From: Caulobacter flavus
GTDB taxonomy: Bacteria; Pseudomonadota; Alphaproteobacteria; Caulobacterales; Caulobacteraceae
Direction of reading: 5' to 3'
Assembly: GCF_003722335.1 (NCBI RefSeq)
Contig: NZ_CP026100.1
Location: 1,462,001-1,526,000 of the forward strand
Length of the DNA stretch: 64,000 nt
The position numbers and the translations under genes were made by a program. Shown piece by piece: positions 18,973 through 27,632 of this stretch (position 1 is the stretch's first letter; every line of letters starts with the position of its first letter). Under the pieces are notes generated by a model. It ran no database searches. It was not told the origin of the DNA and worked only from the letters and a program-made list of their open reading frames with translations.

Positions 18973-20715
18973 ATGAAGTCTCCGCTCGAAATCCTCCAGC
19001 CGCTGGGCCGGGCCCTGATGCTGCCGATCGCGGTGCTGCCGGTGGCCGGTCTGCTGCTGCGCTTCGGCCAGCCCGACCTTCTGAACATTCCGTTCATCGC
19101 CGCCGCCGGCGAGGCGATCTTCTCCAACCTCGGCCTGCTGTTCGCCATCGGCGTGGCGGTGGGCCTGGCCAAGGAGAACAACGGCGCGGCCGGCCTGGCC
19201 GGCGTGGTCTGCTTCCTGATCGCCACCGAGGGCGCCAAGGCCCTGCTGCACGTGCCGCCCGAGGTGGTCGCGGGCCTGCCCAAGGAGGCGGTCGACCTGG
19301 CCGGACCTGCCTACAAGGCCAAGGCGCTGGCCAAGCTCAGCGTGCCGATCGGCATACTTTCCGGTGTGATCGGCGGGCTGTTCTACAACCGCTTCTCGGG
19401 CTTCAAGCTGCCCGAGTACCTGGCCTTCTTCAGTGGCCGCCGCTTCGTGCCGATCATTTCGGGCGTGGCGGGCCTCGTCATCGCCCTGCTGGTCGGCTTC
19501 GGCTACGACGGCATCAACGGCGGCGTCGACGCGGCCAGCCGCGGCGTCGTCGGCTCGGGCGAGATCGGCCTGTTCGTCTACGGCTTCCTGAACCGGCTGC
19601 TGATCGTCACCGGCCTGCACCACATCCTCAACAACATCGCCTGGTTCGTGATCGGCGACTTCCACGGCGCGACTGGCGACCTGCGGCGCTTCTTCGCCGA
19701 CGACCCCAGCGCCGGGGCGTTCATGAGCGGCTTCTTCCCGGTGATGATGTTCGGCCTGCCGGCCGCGTGCCTGGCCATGTTCCACACCGCCCGGCCCGAG
19801 CGGAAGAAGGCGGTCGGCGGCATGCTGGCCTCGCTGGCCCTGACCTCGTTCCTGACGGGCGTGACCGAGCCGATCGAGTTCTCCTTCATGTTCCTGGCCC
19901 CGCTGCTCTACGCCGTGCACGCGGTGCTGACCGGCGCGGCCATGGCCCTGATGAACCTGCTGGACGTCAAGCTGGGCTTCACCTTCTCGGCGGGCCTGTT
20001 CGACTACGTGCTGAATTTCGGCAAGGCGACGCGCCCCCTGTGGCTGCTGCCCATCGGGGCGGTCTATTTCGGCCTCTATTACGGCCTGTTCCGCTTCTTC
20101 ATCCTCAAGTTCGACCTCAAGACTCCCGGCCGTGAACCCGCCGACGAGGCCGCGGCCCTCTCCGCCGCCCCGGCGCCCAGCGCCGGCGGGCGCGGGGCCG
20201 ACTTCGTGCTGGCCCTGGGCGGGGCGGCCAACCTGGTGAGCGTCGACGCCTGCACCACCCGTCTTCGCCTGATCGTCGCCGACCAGAAGGCGGTCGACGA
20301 GCCGCGCCTCAAGGCGCTGGGCGCGCGCGGGATCGTGCGGCCGTCCGACAAGGCGCTGCAGGTCGTGCTGGGGCCCATCGCCGACGAGGTGGCCGGCGAG
20401 ATCCGCACGGCCGCCGGCGCGGGCGTCCAGGCGCCGGCCGCCGTGGTCGCGGCGCCCGTGGAGGCCGCCGATCCCAAGGCCGCCCGGGCCCTGCTGCCGG
20501 GCCTCGGCGGCGCGGCCAACATCGTCTCGGTCAGCGCCTGTTCGAGCCGCCTGCGTCTGGAACTGGCCGATGCGGGCAAGCTGGACGAAGCCGCCCTGAA
20601 GGCCGCCGGCGTCCGCGCTCTGGTCCGACTCGACGGTCTGGTCGTCCATCTGGTGCTGGGTCCGCGCGCCGAGGCGGTGGCCAAGGCGCTTGCGGCGGGT
20701 CACACCGTCGCCTGA
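18973..20715 (+). CDS. GlcNAc-type PTS permease IIC with two tandem IIB domains
   Basis: 580 aa from MKSPLEILQPLGRALMLPIAVLPVAG, the typical start of glucose/GlcNAc IIC proteins. The membrane IIC domain spans about 1-370 (GLHHILNN and TGVTEPIEF motifs). Two IIB domains follow, each with the phosphorylatable Cys: C427 in DACTTRLRL and C523 in SACSSRLRL. A single IIB is usual. It imports and phosphorylates GlcNAc, giving the substrate for NagA. The IIA function comes from the upstream fusion. Confidence 0.94.
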   Translation: MKSPLEILQPLGRALMLPIAVLPVAGLLLRFGQPDLLNIPFIAAAGEAIFSNLGLLFAIGVAVGLAKENNGAAGLAGVVCFLIATEGAKALLHVPPEVVAGLPKEAVDLAGPAYKAKALAKLSVPIGILSGVIGGLFYNRFSGFKLPEYLAFFSGRRFVPIISGVAGLVIALLVGFGYDGINGGVDAASRGVVGSGEIGLFVYGFLNRLLIVTGLHHILNNIAWFVIGDFHGATGDLRRFFADDPSAGAFMSGFFPVMMFGLPAACLAMFHTARPERKKAVGGMLASLALTSFLTGVTEPIEFSFMFLAPLLYAVHAVLTGAAMALMNLLDVKLGFTFSAGLFDYVLNFGKATRPLWLLPIGAVYFGLYYGLFRFFILKFDLKTPGREPADEAAALSAAPAPSAGGRGADFVLALGGAANLVSVDACTTRLRLIVADQKAVDEPRLKALGARGIVRPSDKALQVVLGPIADEVAGEIRTAAGAGVQAPAAVVAAPVEAADPKAARALLPGLGGAANIVSVSACSSRLRLELADAGKLDEAALKAAGVRALVRLDGLVVHLVLGPRAEAVAKALAAGHTVA

Positions 20716-20770
20716 CGGGCTTGGCCGTTCCCTCGCGCCGTGCACTATGCGCGGCGTCGAGGGGGCGGTG

Positions 20771-21211
20771 ATGCGTTGGATCTGTCTGGTCGGAGCCGTG
20801 GTGGGCGTGGGCGTGGGCGCCGAGGCGAGCGCCTGCTCGATCGTCGTGACCCACGAGCCTACGCCCTACGAGAAGATGCGGCGGGCGCGCGAGACGATCG
20901 CGGAGGCCGCCGCCGTCATCGACGGCGAGGTGATCGCGCCCTATCGCAGCGAGGACGAACCCGCCGTGGTCCGGGCCGAGCACGTGCTCAAGGGGCCAGC
21001 CAAGGTCGAGTTCAAGGTGGCCGCCCCGACCTCCTGCCATGAGGCCTTCACCGAGGTGGGGCTCCGCGCGCGAATGGTGCTTTACGGCGGGCCCGACGTC
21101 TACACCGCGCCCGATACCCAGACCGAGGCGCGCTACGAGGACAGGGTCCTGAAGTCGGACCGGCGCAAGGTCTGGCCCTGGACGCCGGCGCCGAAGCCCC
21201 CCGCTCGCTAG
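20771..21211 (+). CDS. Secreted protein of unknown function
   Basis: 146 aa from MRWICLVGAV, with a signal peptide ending near GAEASACS and a G-rich ribosome site. The mature part starts with Cys, and its segment DGEVIAPYR...AEHVLKGP resembles short beta-rich NTR/TIMP-like exported proteins, but I do not recognise a named family. Three Cys-containing segments could form disulfides. It follows the PTS operon by 55 nt; a functional link is unproven. Confidence 0.7.
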   Translation: MRWICLVGAVVGVGVGAEASACSIVVTHEPTPYEKMRRARETIAEAAAVIDGEVIAPYRSEDEPAVVRAEHVLKGPAKVEFKVAAPTSCHEAFTEVGLRARMVLYGGPDVYTAPDTQTEARYEDRVLKSDRRKVWPWTPAPKPPAR

Positions 21212-21218
21212 GCGGTCG

Positions 21219-22415
21219 CTAGGCTGCCGCCATCGCCCGTTCGCGGCGGTCGTCCCACACGGCGATCGCCCAGATCACGAAGCCGCCGGCCGCCAGGGCG
21301 CAGCCGACCCAGCCGGTCGAGCGCCAGCCGAAGCCGCCGGCCACGGCCAGGCCCGCGAGCCAGGGGCCCAGGGCGTTGGCGGTGTTGAAGGCCGAGTGGT
21401 TCAGCGCCGCCGCCAGGGTCTGGGCCTCGCCGGCCACGTCCATCAGGCGGGTCTGCAGGGCCGCGCCCAGCCCGCCGCCGCAGCCGATCAGGAACACCAC
21501 CGGGACCAGGGTCCACAGGCTGCCCACGGCCATGGGGTAGAGGGCCAGCGAGGCGACGCTCCACAGCAGGATGGCGCCGACGGCCGGCATCAGGGCGCGG
21601 TCGGCGGCCCAGGCGCAGACCAGGGTGCCGGCGGTCATGCCCAGGCCGAACACCATAAGCACGCCAGGCAGGGCGGCGGGCGAGGCGTGGGTGACCTCGA
21701 TCAGGGTCGAGGCCAGGTAGGTGTAGACGGCGAACATGCCGCCGAAGCCGATGGCGCCGATGCCCAGCGTCAGCCAGACGCGGCGGCTGGCCAGGGCCGA
21801 CAGTTCACGAAGGGGGCTGGCGTCCTTCGGCGCGGGCTCGCGCGGGGCCAGCAGGAACACCGAGACGGCGGTCAGGGCCGCCAGCACCGAGACGATGACG
21901 AAGCCCCAGCGCCAGCCGATCCACTGGCCGACCGCGTTGGCCAGCGGCACGCCGACGATGGTCGCCACGGTCAGGCCGATCATCACCCGGGCCACGGCCG
22001 AGGCCCGCTTGTCGGGCGCGGCCAGCGAGGCGGCGACCAGGGCCGCCACGCCGAAATAGGCGCCATGCGGCAGGCCGCTGAGGAAGCGGAAGATCACCAT
22101 GGTCTCGAAGGTCGGCGACAGGGCCGACAGCCCGTTGCCGATGGCGAACAGCACCATCAGGCCGACCAGCAGGGTGCGGCGGGCGATCCTGGCGGCCAGC
22201 ACCGCGATCACCGGCGCGCCGACGACGACGCCCAGGGCATAGGCGCTGATGGCGTGGCCGGCCGTCGGCTCGTCGACGCCCAGGGCGCGGGCGAAGTCGG
22301 GCAGCAGGCTCATCGAGGCGAACTCGGTGGTGCCGATGGCGAAGCCGCCCAGCGCCAGGGCCAGTTGGACGGGTCCCGCGGACGGGGCGCTGCGGGCGGA
22401 CGGATGGGCGCTCAT
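21219..22415 (-). CDS. Major facilitator superfamily transporter (AraJ/YdhP-like)
   Basis: 398 aa from MSAHPSARSAP; a longer frame upstream has arginine-rich, non-membrane sequence. About 12 transmembrane helices are visible. The first-helix motif GGFAIGTTEF and the following LPDFARALGV are typical of DHA1-type exporters such as AraJ, PbuE and YdhP. It is probably an inner-membrane efflux protein for sugars, purine-like compounds or drugs; substrate unknown. It diverges from the LacI-type regulator gene with about 200 nt between, so regulation by that protein is possible. Confidence 0.9.
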   Translation of the reverse strand: MSAHPSARSAPSAGPVQLALALGGFAIGTTEFASMSLLPDFARALGVDEPTAGHAISAYALGVVVGAPVIAVLAARIARRTLLVGLMVLFAIGNGLSALSPTFETMVIFRFLSGLPHGAYFGVAALVAASLAAPDKRASAVARVMIGLTVATIVGVPLANAVGQWIGWRWGFVIVSVLAALTAVSVFLLAPREPAPKDASPLRELSALASRRVWLTLGIGAIGFGGMFAVYTYLASTLIEVTHASPAALPGVLMVFGLGMTAGTLVCAWAADRALMPAVGAILLWSVASLALYPMAVGSLWTLVPVVFLIGCGGGLGAALQTRLMDVAGEAQTLAAALNHSAFNTANALGPWLAGLAVAGGFGWRSTGWVGCALAAGGFVIWAIAVWDDRRERAMAAA

Positions 22416-22618
22416 GGCGAACCTTGCTGGGGCGGAGAGCCGCGAGGCCGGTCGCGCACGCGCCTGCGCCCGCCCGGACGAAAAGGCCCGGCGGGGACGG
22501 CGCGCGGTTAAGGGCCGCGCTGCGGTTGGTCGAATGTGTGCATAGCTATTCACTCGCCATTCCGAACGCAAGCCTCTAATAGAGGGCGCCAGGGGAAAAT
22601 GGTGCGAGGGATCGCCGC

Positions 22619-23620
22619 ATGAGCGGGAACTGGCGGCCGCCGTCGTCGACCGACGTGGCCAGGGCGGCGGGGGTGTCGCAGTCGGCGGTGTCGCGCGCCT
22701 TCACGCCGGGCGCCCGGATCGCGCAGGCCACGCGCGCCAAGGTCATGGCGGCCGCCGAGGCCCTGGGCTATCGGCCCAACCTCTTGCCCAAGATCCTGCA
22801 GACCAACCGCTCGGGCATCGTCGCCGTGGTGGTGGGCGGCTTCTACAACCCCTACTTCGCCATGACCCTGGAGGCGTTCTCCAAGGCGCTGACCGCGCGG
22901 GGGCTGCAGATGCTGCTGGTGCGGGTCGAGAGCGACCGCATCCTCGACGGCGTGGTCGACCAGCTGGCCGGCTACCGCGTCGACGCGGTGGTCTCGGCCC
23001 TGGCCCTGACCTCGCAGGACGCCGCCGACCAGCTGTCGAAGCTGAGGATTCCGATCGTGACCCTGAATTCGGACCTGTCGGGCGACTGGATCCGCTCGGT
23101 GTCGTCCGACAACTTCGCCGCCGGCGAGGCGGCCGCCCGGCTGCTGCGCGAGCGGGGCGGGACGCGCTTCGGCTTCGTGGCCGGACCCGGCGACAGCCCG
23201 GCCCAGGTCGCCCGCGAGGCCGGCTTCGCCCACGGCCTCGAGAAGCTGGGCCTGCCGCCCGCGATGCGGGCCGGCGGGGGCTACGACTACGCCAGCGGCG
23301 CGCGCGCCGCGCGCGACCTGTTCTCCGGCGCCGAGCGCCCCGACGCCCTGTTCTGCGCCAACGACCTCGCCGCCTTCGGCGTCATCGACATGCTGCGCGA
23401 GGACTTCGGCCTGACGGCGCCCGCCGACGTGCTTGTGGTGGGCTTCGATAATCTCGACATGGCCGCCTGGGCCCCCTACCGCCTGACCTCGTTCGACCAG
23501 GACGTCGAGGCCCACGTGGCTACGGCCATGGAGCTGCTCGACCTGGAGGCCGGCGCGACCTGCGTGGCCCGCGTCGTGCCGTCGCGGCTGGTCGAACGCG
23601 AAAGCACGCGGCGCGGCTAG
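22619..23620 (+). CDS. LacI-family transcriptional regulator
   Basis: 333 aa. The N-terminal helix-turn-helix (TDVARAAGVSQSAVSRAF, then EALGYRPN hinge) and a periplasmic-binding-protein-like effector domain (about 65-330) are typical of LacI/GalR. DALFCANDLAAFGVID and VGFDNLDMA are standard late motifs. It likely responds to a sugar or nucleoside and regulates the divergent MFS gene. It is the last clearly core gene before the accessory-looking block. Confidence 0.93.
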   Translation: MSGNWRPPSSTDVARAAGVSQSAVSRAFTPGARIAQATRAKVMAAAEALGYRPNLLPKILQTNRSGIVAVVVGGFYNPYFAMTLEAFSKALTARGLQMLLVRVESDRILDGVVDQLAGYRVDAVVSALALTSQDAADQLSKLRIPIVTLNSDLSGDWIRSVSSDNFAAGEAAARLLRERGGTRFGFVAGPGDSPAQVAREAGFAHGLEKLGLPPAMRAGGGYDYASGARAARDLFSGAERPDALFCANDLAAFGVIDMLREDFGLTAPADVLVVGFDNLDMAAWAPYRLTSFDQDVEAHVATAMELLDLEAGATCVARVVPSRLVERESTRRG

Positions 23621-23741
23621 GGATCAACAAAGCCTCCCGAGTTGAGCCAGAACGCCGAGGTATATGGCGATCGACATCGGCGCAGTTCGTGGCGGCGGTC
23701 TCGGCCTGGGAGAACGCCGCCTGAGGCCCAGATGCGAGGGC

Positions 23742-25073
23742 TCAGCCCAACGCCATGGCGGCGCGAACGATCCGGGCGCATTCAATGCGGTCGACGTCGT
23801 TGTGGTTCTCGATGGCGTCGCAAAGAATGTTGGTGACCCGTCCGTGCGGCAACACCAGGTCGTCGGTATAGACGACGTCGGTCCCCTCGGCGTTGGTCAG
23901 CCCTCTGGCCCCATTGGCTCCGAGCCCGCCAAAGACATCCAGGCTTCCGCCAAAATTAGGGGACACGCTGATCAGATTGCTGATCGTCTGGGACACGCGC
24001 GAGGCCGCTGGATAGGCCAGGCCCACGGCCTCGTCGCGCCAAGTATGGGTGATGGCGATGGGACCCGTCACCCGCTTTTGGGTGAGCACGTCGCGGAAGC
24101 CGCCAGCGGCGATGTTGTAGAGCGGCCCATAGCGCAGGTTTGCGCCGAACGAATTGTGCGAGAAGGCCGCCTGCAGCAGGGTCATGCTGGCGACCTTGCG
24201 CTGGGCCATGGACTTGGCCGCCGCCGTCACCAGTCGCGCGCCAAAGCTGTGACCGACCAGGTGCAGGCGGATATTGGCCAGGGCGGGAGCGGCGTCGAGC
24301 ATGGTTCCCAGCCGCTCACCGACCAGTCCCGCGCGCTTCTTCAGCTCGTAATAGGCGACCTGATTGAGCAGCTTGGCGACGCCTGCGGTCGCACCGCTGA
24401 AGAAGCCCTGGGCCTGGCCCCCGTCCGAGGCGTCGTCTTCGGGATGGAAGCCCGCCGCTGCGCCGCCGCCTGACACAGCGTCGGGCGCGGCGGCGTTCTG
24501 CCTGCCGAGACTGTCAACGATCTGCGAGCCGGGCAGCGCCAGGAGCTCTTTGTGGTCCCGCTGGGTGTCGGCATCCGCGGCGCCCGTGCGGGCCGCCGCC
24601 GCCCTCAGGATGTTGGCCAGGGTGTCGGCGTCTCCGCCGCCGCCGGTGGCCAGTTCGGCCTGGATGGCCAGTTGGGCCGGATCAAGACCAAGGAACTCGG
24701 CCACGCCGCGCGCCTGCCTGCGAAGGACGTCGAGATGCAGTTCTCCGCCCGCCGAAGCCGCCTGGCCGCCCAGAACCTGCTCGGTTTCACGGCCCAGGTC
24801 GTCGCGAAAGCGGTCTGAGGGCCAGAAGACGCCCCAGACGACCACTTTTCGCCCGGCCGCGTCGAAGCGGCCCGCGTCCGCCGTGGCCAGATTGCCGATC
24901 AGGGTCCGGTAGAGATTTTGCGAGGCGGCCGCGTCCATGTGCCAGCCGTGCGACACGATGACGAGATCGGTGACGCCGGCAGGCGGGGTCGGCAGGGCGG
25001 ACGGCTGCAGGCGGCCTTGGCCGTCGAGCTTGAAGACGATTTCGGCATAGGGATAGCCGGCGATATCGGCCAT
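23742..25073 (-). CDS. Alpha/beta-hydrolase (serine esterase/lipase-like)
   Basis: 443 aa with no signal peptide. VIVSHGWHMDAAAS near the N-terminus looks like the oxyanion strand, and LHLVGHSFGARLV contains the nucleophile elbow GHSFG. A His in AIENHNDVDR near the end may complete the triad. A long glycine/alanine-rich insertion (about 160-235) separates the halves. The gene starts 12 nt after the stop of the intracellular subtilase, so the two are almost certainly co-transcribed. It could act on lipids or esters, or as a toxic effector; neither can be decided from the sequence. Confidence 0.8.
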   Translation of the reverse strand: MADIAGYPYAEIVFKLDGQGRLQPSALPTPPAGVTDLVIVSHGWHMDAAASQNLYRTLIGNLATADAGRFDAAGRKVVVWGVFWPSDRFRDDLGRETEQVLGGQAASAGGELHLDVLRRQARGVAEFLGLDPAQLAIQAELATGGGGDADTLANILRAAAARTGAADADTQRDHKELLALPGSQIVDSLGRQNAAAPDAVSGGGAAAGFHPEDDASDGGQAQGFFSGATAGVAKLLNQVAYYELKKRAGLVGERLGTMLDAAPALANIRLHLVGHSFGARLVTAAAKSMAQRKVASMTLLQAAFSHNSFGANLRYGPLYNIAAGGFRDVLTQKRVTGPIAITHTWRDEAVGLAYPAASRVSQTISNLISVSPNFGGSLDVFGGLGANGARGLTNAEGTDVVYTDDLVLPHGRVTNILCDAIENHNDVDRIECARIVRAAMALG

Positions 25074-25085
25074 GGCGGGACCTCC

Positions 25086-26657
25086 TTATCGGGATTGGAT
25101 GGCGCGCAGCAGGTCCAGAAGGCCGGCGCCCTGGAAGTCCCGCTTGCGATCGAGATCGGTGGCGCTTTCCAGCAGGGCGGCCTTGACCGCCTCGGGCTGG
25201 CCGACGAATTCCTTGTGGACCGAGAGGAAAGCCGCGCAGGCGCCGGAGACGTGCGGTGCGGCCATGCTGGTGCCGCTCTCCTCGCGGTAATAGGCCACCC
25301 CCGCTTCGGGCGTGAACTTCTCGACCAGCCGGATGTCCTCGCAGGCCTCCCGTACCGTAGCCGACGAGGCGCACGACAGGATCCGCTCGCCCGGCGCGAC
25401 GAGATCGGGCTTGGCCCGGCCGTCGGCGGTCGGGCCTCTCGAAGAGAAGTAGGAGACGCCGAAGGTGTGGGGCGCTTCGGGATGGGTCGAGCCGACGGTG
25501 ATGGCCCGTGCGGCGTTGCCGGGGTCGGAAATCGACTGGTCGAGGCCGATGCGCTTGTTGCCGTCCGACCCCTCGGGTCGGATCATCACCGAACCCTCGT
25601 TGCCGGCCGAGACCACGACGATGACGCCATGGGCCACCAGGCGGTCGACGGCGACGCAGACCGGGCTTTGGCCGGCGGCGTACCATTCGGCCTCGAACGG
25701 GTAGCCGATCGAGATATTGACCCCATGGATCCGGATGCGCTGGCCGTCGGCGTTGAGCTCGTCGACATGGTCAAGGGCGGCGAGCAGGGCGCTTTCATGG
25801 CCCTTGCCCTCGGCGTTCAGCACCTTGAGGCTGACCAGCCGGCAGCGGGGGGCCACGCCGCTCAGGCCGTGGCCGATCACCTCGGCGTGCAGTCGCACGG
25901 ACTTGGTCTCGTCGCGTCGGCGCGAGAGCCGCACGGCCCCTGGAGCGCTGGGTCGTGGCGCGGGATCACCCAGGACCGGCGGGTCGCAAGGCGTGGCGCC
26001 GGCGATGATCCCGGCGACGTGGGTGCCGTGGCCGAAATCGTCGCGAAGGGGATCGCCCTCGCCGGTGAAGTCGCGGTGCTCGGCCGGCGCGGGCGGCGCG
26101 CCGACGTTCGCGCCTTGGGCTACATTCTGGCCCAGGGAGTCGTAAGTGATGAAATGGGGGTGATCCTTGTCGATCCCGCTGTCGATCACCGCCCATGTCA
26201 CCCCGCGTCCCTCCGAACCGAAGGTTCGTGCGCAGGCGTCGGCCTTGACCAGGCGCACCGAGCGGTCGAGGTGAGCCAGCAGCGGCGTGTCGCGCCAGAC
26301 CTTGTAGATCGCGCGCGCCTTGCGCAGCGCCTCGCTCGCCTCCGCCAAGGTGCGGGGCGCGGCCTCCTCGTCGCCGTCGATCTTGACGAGCTCGCTCAGC
26401 TGGGCCGCATTCAGCTTGGCGAACACGTGGTGACGCGTCGAGTAGGGCAGGGGGCGCGCCCCCACGCGCTTTAGCAGGGCGACGATTTCCTTGAGCGCCG
26501 CGTCCCGTCCGCCGGGATAGTCGAGATTGGGGTCTATGATGACCTGGACCCCCTCGCCGCTTTCCATGGCGATGACCAGGGAAGGGGATACGACATAGCG
26601 GGCATAGCGTTCGCAGAGCGCCTCGCGCGCCACCCTGGGGTTTTCATCCTCGGTCAT
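25086..26657 (-). CDS. Subtilase (S8) peptidase without signal peptide
   Basis: 523 aa. No secretion signal is seen (MTEDENPRVAREAL). Residues 30-140 resemble an inhibitor-I9 propeptide (VFAKLNAAQLSELVKIDG, then IYKVWRDTPL). The S8 domain has Asp in AVIDSGIDKDHP, His in GHGTHVAGIIAG, the oxyanion Asn in VSAGNEGS and Ser in SGTSMAAPHVSG, so it should be active. An 80-residue insertion follows the His motif. It precedes the serine-hydrolase gene by 12 nt. A cytoplasmic, possibly regulated protease is inferred; substrate unknown. Confidence 0.9.
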   Translation of the reverse strand: MTEDENPRVAREALCERYARYVVSPSLVIAMESGEGVQVIIDPNLDYPGGRDAALKEIVALLKRVGARPLPYSTRHHVFAKLNAAQLSELVKIDGDEEAAPRTLAEASEALRKARAIYKVWRDTPLLAHLDRSVRLVKADACARTFGSEGRGVTWAVIDSGIDKDHPHFITYDSLGQNVAQGANVGAPPAPAEHRDFTGEGDPLRDDFGHGTHVAGIIAGATPCDPPVLGDPAPRPSAPGAVRLSRRRDETKSVRLHAEVIGHGLSGVAPRCRLVSLKVLNAEGKGHESALLAALDHVDELNADGQRIRIHGVNISIGYPFEAEWYAAGQSPVCVAVDRLVAHGVIVVVSAGNEGSVMIRPEGSDGNKRIGLDQSISDPGNAARAITVGSTHPEAPHTFGVSYFSSRGPTADGRAKPDLVAPGERILSCASSATVREACEDIRLVEKFTPEAGVAYYREESGTSMAAPHVSGACAAFLSVHKEFVGQPEAVKAALLESATDLDRKRDFQGAGLLDLLRAIQSR

Positions 26658-26735
26658 GGTTCCCCCGCAATCGACCGTTCGTGGGCGAGATAGCTATGTT
26701 GTGAAGCGCAAGGCGCGATCGCCTCGCGGTCCGGC

Positions 26736-27632
26736 TCAAGGAAAGACCCGCGCGGGCGCCGCGGACGGCCCCGAGCCGGGTTTGCGTTTGCAGCCCTGTT
26801 TGAGGCAGTCGCGCAGACCGCTGTCGAAGGTCGGGGGCGGCCCGCCCTCGATCCGCCACCGTAGGAAGGCGATCATCTCGTCGCGGGCGTGGACCGTCAG
26901 CGAGCCGGGCCCCTCGACAAGGTGGCTGGTCATCACGCTGTGATGCTTGAGCTGCGAGGGGCTGTTGAGGTCGGCCGCGTCGTCGGGCAGGCAGCGGGAC
27001 CCCAGCCCGACCGGCATGACGGCCCCAAAGCGCTTGAGGCGCGTGCACGGCGAGGCCTTGTCGCCCTCGAAGCGGAAGATCATCGCGCCAAGCTCGCCCG
27101 CCTCCATCCGTGCCGAGACCTTGGCCTGGTCGGCCTTGGACAGGTCGATCTTGTCGCCGGAAAGCAGTGGAAGCGAGGGTTCGCAGGCGACAGCAGCGCC
27201 CACGCTGTCCTGAGTGGCGGCGGCAATCGCGAAGCCGCCGGTCAGACAAAGTCCGATGATCCCAACGGGCCGGTCGACGCCGCCTACCTGGTCGGCGAGC
27301 CGACGCAGCCAGCCGACCGCGCCGCGGGTGGTCTCGAAGGGCAAGGCGGCCAGGATGTCCGTACGTATGCAGGCCGCGGCAAAGTTCGCGGCCTGTTGGG
27401 ACTGGCTGGGCCGGCGGCCGGGCTCGCCGAAGAAGTCGGGAAGGTGGACCCGAAAGCCGGCGGTGACCAGAGCGCGGGCCAGGTGCATGACCTCCGGCGT
27501 GATCGACGGTAGCTCGTGCACCAGGATGACGGGGGCGCCGCCGGTCTGCGAGATCCAGACGTCGGGCGCCTTATCGGGCCAACCCGTTGGCGCGCGGACG
27601 AAGCCGTTCATGTCGTCGGTCGGCAGGTTCAT
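26736..27632 (-). CDS. Dienelactone-hydrolase-like protein
   Basis: 298 aa from MNLPTDDMNGFVR, whose ATG overlaps the preceding gene's stop by 4 nt (ATGA). The fold signature VILVHELPSITPEV and the nucleophile region GIIGLCLTGGFAIAAA (Cys in the G-x-C-x-G elbow, as in dienelactone hydrolase) identify the family. A His near the end (LKHHSVMTSHLVEGPGS) may be catalytic. The C-terminal tail is basic and Cys-containing. It is translationally coupled to the metallo-beta-lactamase-fold gene; the joint role is unknown. Confidence 0.82.
   Translation of the reverse strand: MNLPTDDMNGFVRAPTGWPDKAPDVWISQTGGAPVILVHELPSITPEVMHLARALVTAGFRVHLPDFFGEPGRRPSQSQQAANFAAACIRTDILAALPFETTRGAVGWLRRLADQVGGVDRPVGIIGLCLTGGFAIAAATQDSVGAAVACEPSLPLLSGDKIDLSKADQAKVSARMEAGELGAMIFRFEGDKASPCTRLKRFGAVMPVGLGSRCLPDDAADLNSPSQLKHHSVMTSHLVEGPGSLTVHARDEMIAFLRWRIEGGPPPTFDSGLRDCLKQGCKRKPGSGPSAAPARVFP

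Noticed and set aside
23621..23741. Possible coding remnant ending in FVAAVSAWENAA and a stop at 23722-23724
   Set aside because: Only a few residues look protein-like and the frame is not open far enough upstream. It could be a broken gene at the block junction but is too short to support.
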